Positions 62,273 through 64,000 of a stretch of DNA of 64,000 nucleotides are shown one piece after another. Each line of letters begins with the position of its first letter. Within the stretch, counting starts at the first letter, position 1. The notes beneath the pieces were generated by a model, which was not told where the DNA came from, made no database searches, and saw only the letters and a list, made by a program, of their open reading frames with translations. Position numbers and translations under genes: made by a program. Source of the stretch: Lachnospiraceae bacterium (GTDB lineage Bacteria > Bacillota > Clostridia > Lachnospirales > Lachnospiraceae); the NCBI GenBank assembly GCA_017441825.1, contig JAFRVD010000064.1, positions 1 through 64,000 on the forward strand, in the 5' to 3' direction.

Positions 62273-62560
62273 ATGAGCTATATTCGGGCAGATCAGATCC
62301 TGCCGAAAGAATTGTTGGAAGCGATTCAGCAGTATGTAGACGGAAAGACGATCTATATCCCCCGGAAGGAAAAGCAGGAATGGGGCAGCGGGACGGCCGC
62401 TAAAGCCTTTTACCGCGAACGGAACCAAAAGATCCGGGAAGAGTACCTGAAAGGCGTCGATGTAAAAACGCTTGCCCGGCGGTTTTCTCTGTCAGGGAAA
62501 AGCATAGAGAGAATCTTAAGAGAACGGAAGGCTGCCGCATCGGCCGATGGGAACGTCTGA
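62273..62560 (+). CDS. CD3324-family protein, Mor-like HTH
   Basis: A 95-residue protein of the CD3324/Mor-activator-like group: MSYIRADQILPKELLEAIQQ, the YVDGKTIYIPRKE strand and a C-terminal helix-turn-helix (VKTLARRFSLSGKSIERILR). It is probably a small DNA-binding regulator. The AGGAGG site is 6 bases upstream. It overlaps the DUF1062 gene by 14 bases. Confidence 0.8.
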   Translation: MSYIRADQILPKELLEAIQQYVDGKTIYIPRKEKQEWGSGTAAKAFYRERNQKIREEYLKGVDVKTLARRFSLSGKSIERILRERKAAASADGNV

Positions 62561-62870
62561 TACGGATGCGATCCAGGTCTGGCACCGCTGCGGAGGCTGC
62601 GGGAAAAAGCAGGAATTCCTGAATTCCGGCAAATTCCGGGTCAACGCGAACGGGAAGAACATCGACGTGTGGCTGATCTATCGATGCCGTAAATGTAAGC
62701 ATACCTGGAATCTTACGGTTTATGAAAGGACGAGGCCCGGCAGGATCCCGCCGGATCTTTATGAGCTGTTTCTCGCAAATGACGGGGAGACCGCCCTGGC
62801 CTACGGGAGGGATATCGATTTTTTAAAAAAGAATAATGCTGAATTCAAAGAGAACCGGACCGGGCGATGA
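62547..62870 (+). CDS. DUF1062-like zinc-ribbon protein, short form
   Basis: A 107-residue protein similar to the start of DUF1062: WHRCGGCGKKQEFLNSGKFR and YRCRKCKHTWNLTVYERTRP give two CxxC pairs for a zinc ribbon. DUF1062 proteins are usually longer, so this is a short or C-terminally truncated member. The function is unknown. It is translationally coupled to the CD3324 gene and ends at a terminator. Confidence 0.75.
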   Translation: MGTSDTDAIQVWHRCGGCGKKQEFLNSGKFRVNANGKNIDVWLIYRCRKCKHTWNLTVYERTRPGRIPPDLYELFLANDGETALAYGRDIDFLKKNNAEFKENRTGR

Positions 62871-62886
62871 CCAGGCCGGTTCTCTT
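62849..62886. terminator. Terminator between convergent genes
   Basis: An 11-bp stem (AAGAGAACCGG with its complement) lies between the DUF1062 and hemolysin III-family genes and ends in TTCTCTT on the plus strand. Confidence 0.75.
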
Positions 62887-62900
62887 CAGTTTTGGAATGA

Positions 62901-63722
62901 TTACATCACATACCTGAATATACACACAAACTGCAGGATGCTGCCCGCCAGCACAAAAAAGTGGAACAGGGAGTGCATGTAGCGCTTCTTCTTCCCAATT
63001 CCGTAGAGGACCGCGCCGATGCTGTACGCCACCCCGCCGGCGAGTAACCACATAAAGCCCGCCCGGGTGATCGCGCGTACGGCAGGTCCCGCCGCGGCGA
63101 TGATGCACCACCCCATGCCAATGTAGCAGATCATGGAGAATACCTGGTACTTTTTAAGGTCGATGGCCGTCAGCACAATAGCCACGATCCCGAGCCCCCA
63201 CACCACGCCGAACAGCGACCACGCCCATGCGGGCGAGACCGTCCGGACGCCCGAAAGGAGCACCGGGGTATACGTCCCGCAGATCAGAAGGTAGATGGTA
63301 CAGTGATCCAGCACCTGCATGACCTTTTTCGCCATGCCGGAGGGCAGCCCGTGGTAGATGCTGGACATCGTATAGAGCAGGATCATGGACACCCCGTACA
63401 CTGCACCGGACACGATGCCCCAGGTGTTTCCGTGGAGCGCCGCGCGTACCACACAGAGCACCAGCACGACGATGCCGAACACCGTCCCCACGATGTGGGA
63501 GATGTAATTGAGCCGCTCCTCGCTCAGGGTGTAGGTGGGGAGGATGCGGTCCTTTAATGGGATCCGGCGTGAGTGGTTTGGGGTTTTGAGGGGGCGGGCA
63601 GCTGCGCAGTCTTGGGCCTTGAAAAGGGTGTTTCCTGTAGCTTTTTGAGTGTTGAGAGGGATATTGTCTGTAGCTTTATGAGATTTGAAAGAGATGTTTC
63701 CCACGGATTCGATATATGACAT
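62901..63722 (-). CDS. trhA: Hemolysin III/PAQR-family membrane protein
   Basis: A 273-residue seven-helix membrane protein of the hemolysin III (TrhA/YqfA) family, linked to membrane energetics and fatty-acid balance. YTLSEERLNYISHIVGTVFG opens the core and SSIYHGLPSGMAKKVMQVLD carries the conserved His. The core is about 215 residues; an unusual 55-residue N-terminal extension holds imperfect 11-residue repeats. The long start is supported by an AAGGAGG site. Confidence 0.88.
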   Translation of the reverse strand: MSYIESVGNISFKSHKATDNIPLNTQKATGNTLFKAQDCAAARPLKTPNHSRRIPLKDRILPTYTLSEERLNYISHIVGTVFGIVVLVLCVVRAALHGNTWGIVSGAVYGVSMILLYTMSSIYHGLPSGMAKKVMQVLDHCTIYLLICGTYTPVLLSGVRTVSPAWAWSLFGVVWGLGIVAIVLTAIDLKKYQVFSMICYIGMGWCIIAAAGPAVRAITRAGFMWLLAGGVAYSIGAVLYGIGKKKRYMHSLFHFFVLAGSILQFVCIFRYVM

Positions 63723-63882
63723 AGGACCTCCTTGGCAGTGCTCAGGTATTCTTTATGTAGTCTTCGTATAATCTTCGTGTAATCTTGTATTAGTTATCGT
63801 TTCGGATGTTTATATCCGTGTCAAATAATCTGATAGTCAGATTGAGACATATTCGAAAATGCATCATCTAATATACTGAATT

Positions 63883-63911
63883 AGATTAACATGGTTATTG
63901 CATTATGTCAA
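63883..63911 (-). promoter_or_regulatory. Promoter of the hemolysin III-family gene
   Basis: TTGACA and TAATCT with a 17-base spacer on the minus strand. The transcript would carry a leader of about 150 bases that includes a small palindrome (AATCTGA-TAG-TCAGATT). Nothing else recognisable lies in 63723-64000. Confidence 0.7.
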
Positions 63912-64000
63912 GCCTTTGATTTGCGTCGCATCTTGACTGGAAGGGTGGATTATGGTATGATTTAGTTGATTTCGGAAGGGATCAGAGCCTTAGTCCCTTT

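Overview
The window looks like a chromosome segment of a strictly anaerobic, fairly GC-rich Firmicute of the Clostridia type with acetogenic metabolism. Support: a nearly complete carbonyl branch of the Wood-Ljungdahl pathway (CO dehydrogenase, acetyl-CoA synthase, both corrinoid iron-sulfur protein subunits, their methyltransferase and nickel-insertion ATPases), many corrinoid methyltransferase parts, Clostridia-type small families (CD3324, DUF1062, DUF3786, DUF2284), strong AGGAGG-type ribosome sites and no oxygen-respiration genes. Species cannot be named from sequence alone.

Layout. 1-5.2 kb: flavin reductase-like protein, a RelE/ParE-Phd toxin-antitoxin pair, a TIM-barrel isomerase-like protein, a lipoprotein and a type-B carboxylesterase. 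5.2-6.6 kb: MATE exporter. 6.7-32.4 kb: a 26-kb run of 24 co-directional minus-strand genes, read as two transcription units. Unit A (32.4 to 28.6 kb): URO-D-family methyltransferase, thymidylate-synthase-like protein, His-rich metal protein, CooT, corrinoid protein, GntR regulator. Unit B (28.5 to 6.7 kb): CooC-like ATPase, cooS/acsA, cooC, acsB, acsD, acsC, acsE, corrinoid-activating ATPase, DUF3786, second activating ATPase, DUF2284, methyl-THF:corrinoid methyltransferase, corrinoid protein, four URO-D-family methyltransferases and an enoate-reductase-like flavoenzyme. It starts behind a palindromic GntR-type operator and ends at a strong double hairpin. Together these read as an O- or N-demethylation system wired straight into acetyl-CoA synthesis: a methyl donor is demethylated by a URO-D protein onto a corrinoid protein, passed to THF, and then via AcsE/CFeSP to ACS.

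32.5-37.7 kb: a second MATE exporter with an AprA-like flavoprotein, a two-cluster ferredoxin, a DAPG/phloretin-hydrolase-like protein and a FabK/nitronate-monooxygenase-like flavoenzyme, plausibly for plant phenolics. 37.8-43.6 kb: VOC protein, 5'-nucleotidase-family protein and phospholipid genes (cls, udp, psd, pssA). 43.8-48.5 kb: a partner-switching signalling operon (STAS; a STAS-kinase-RsbW fusion; PHP phosphoesterase; PP2C/SpoIIE phosphatase). 48.5-48.8 kb: a compact promoter-to-terminator unit with no normal gene. 48.9-51.5 kb: phenylacetate-CoA ligase, ACT protein, pyridoxamine kinase. 52.4-61 kb: butyrate kinase, phosphate acetyltransferase and an F-type ATP synthase operon with no separate delta gene; a delta C-terminal-like domain is fused to the N-terminus of alpha. 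61-64 kb: GNAT protein, a CD3324/DUF1062 pair behind a leader peptide and hairpin, and a hemolysin III-family membrane protein.

The most unusual points are the delta-alpha ATP synthase fusion, the joined demethylase-CODH/ACS supercluster with its GntR operator, the three-domain STAS-kinase-antisigma protein, two sequence classes of URO-D methyltransferase, and a palindromic element between acsB and acsD.
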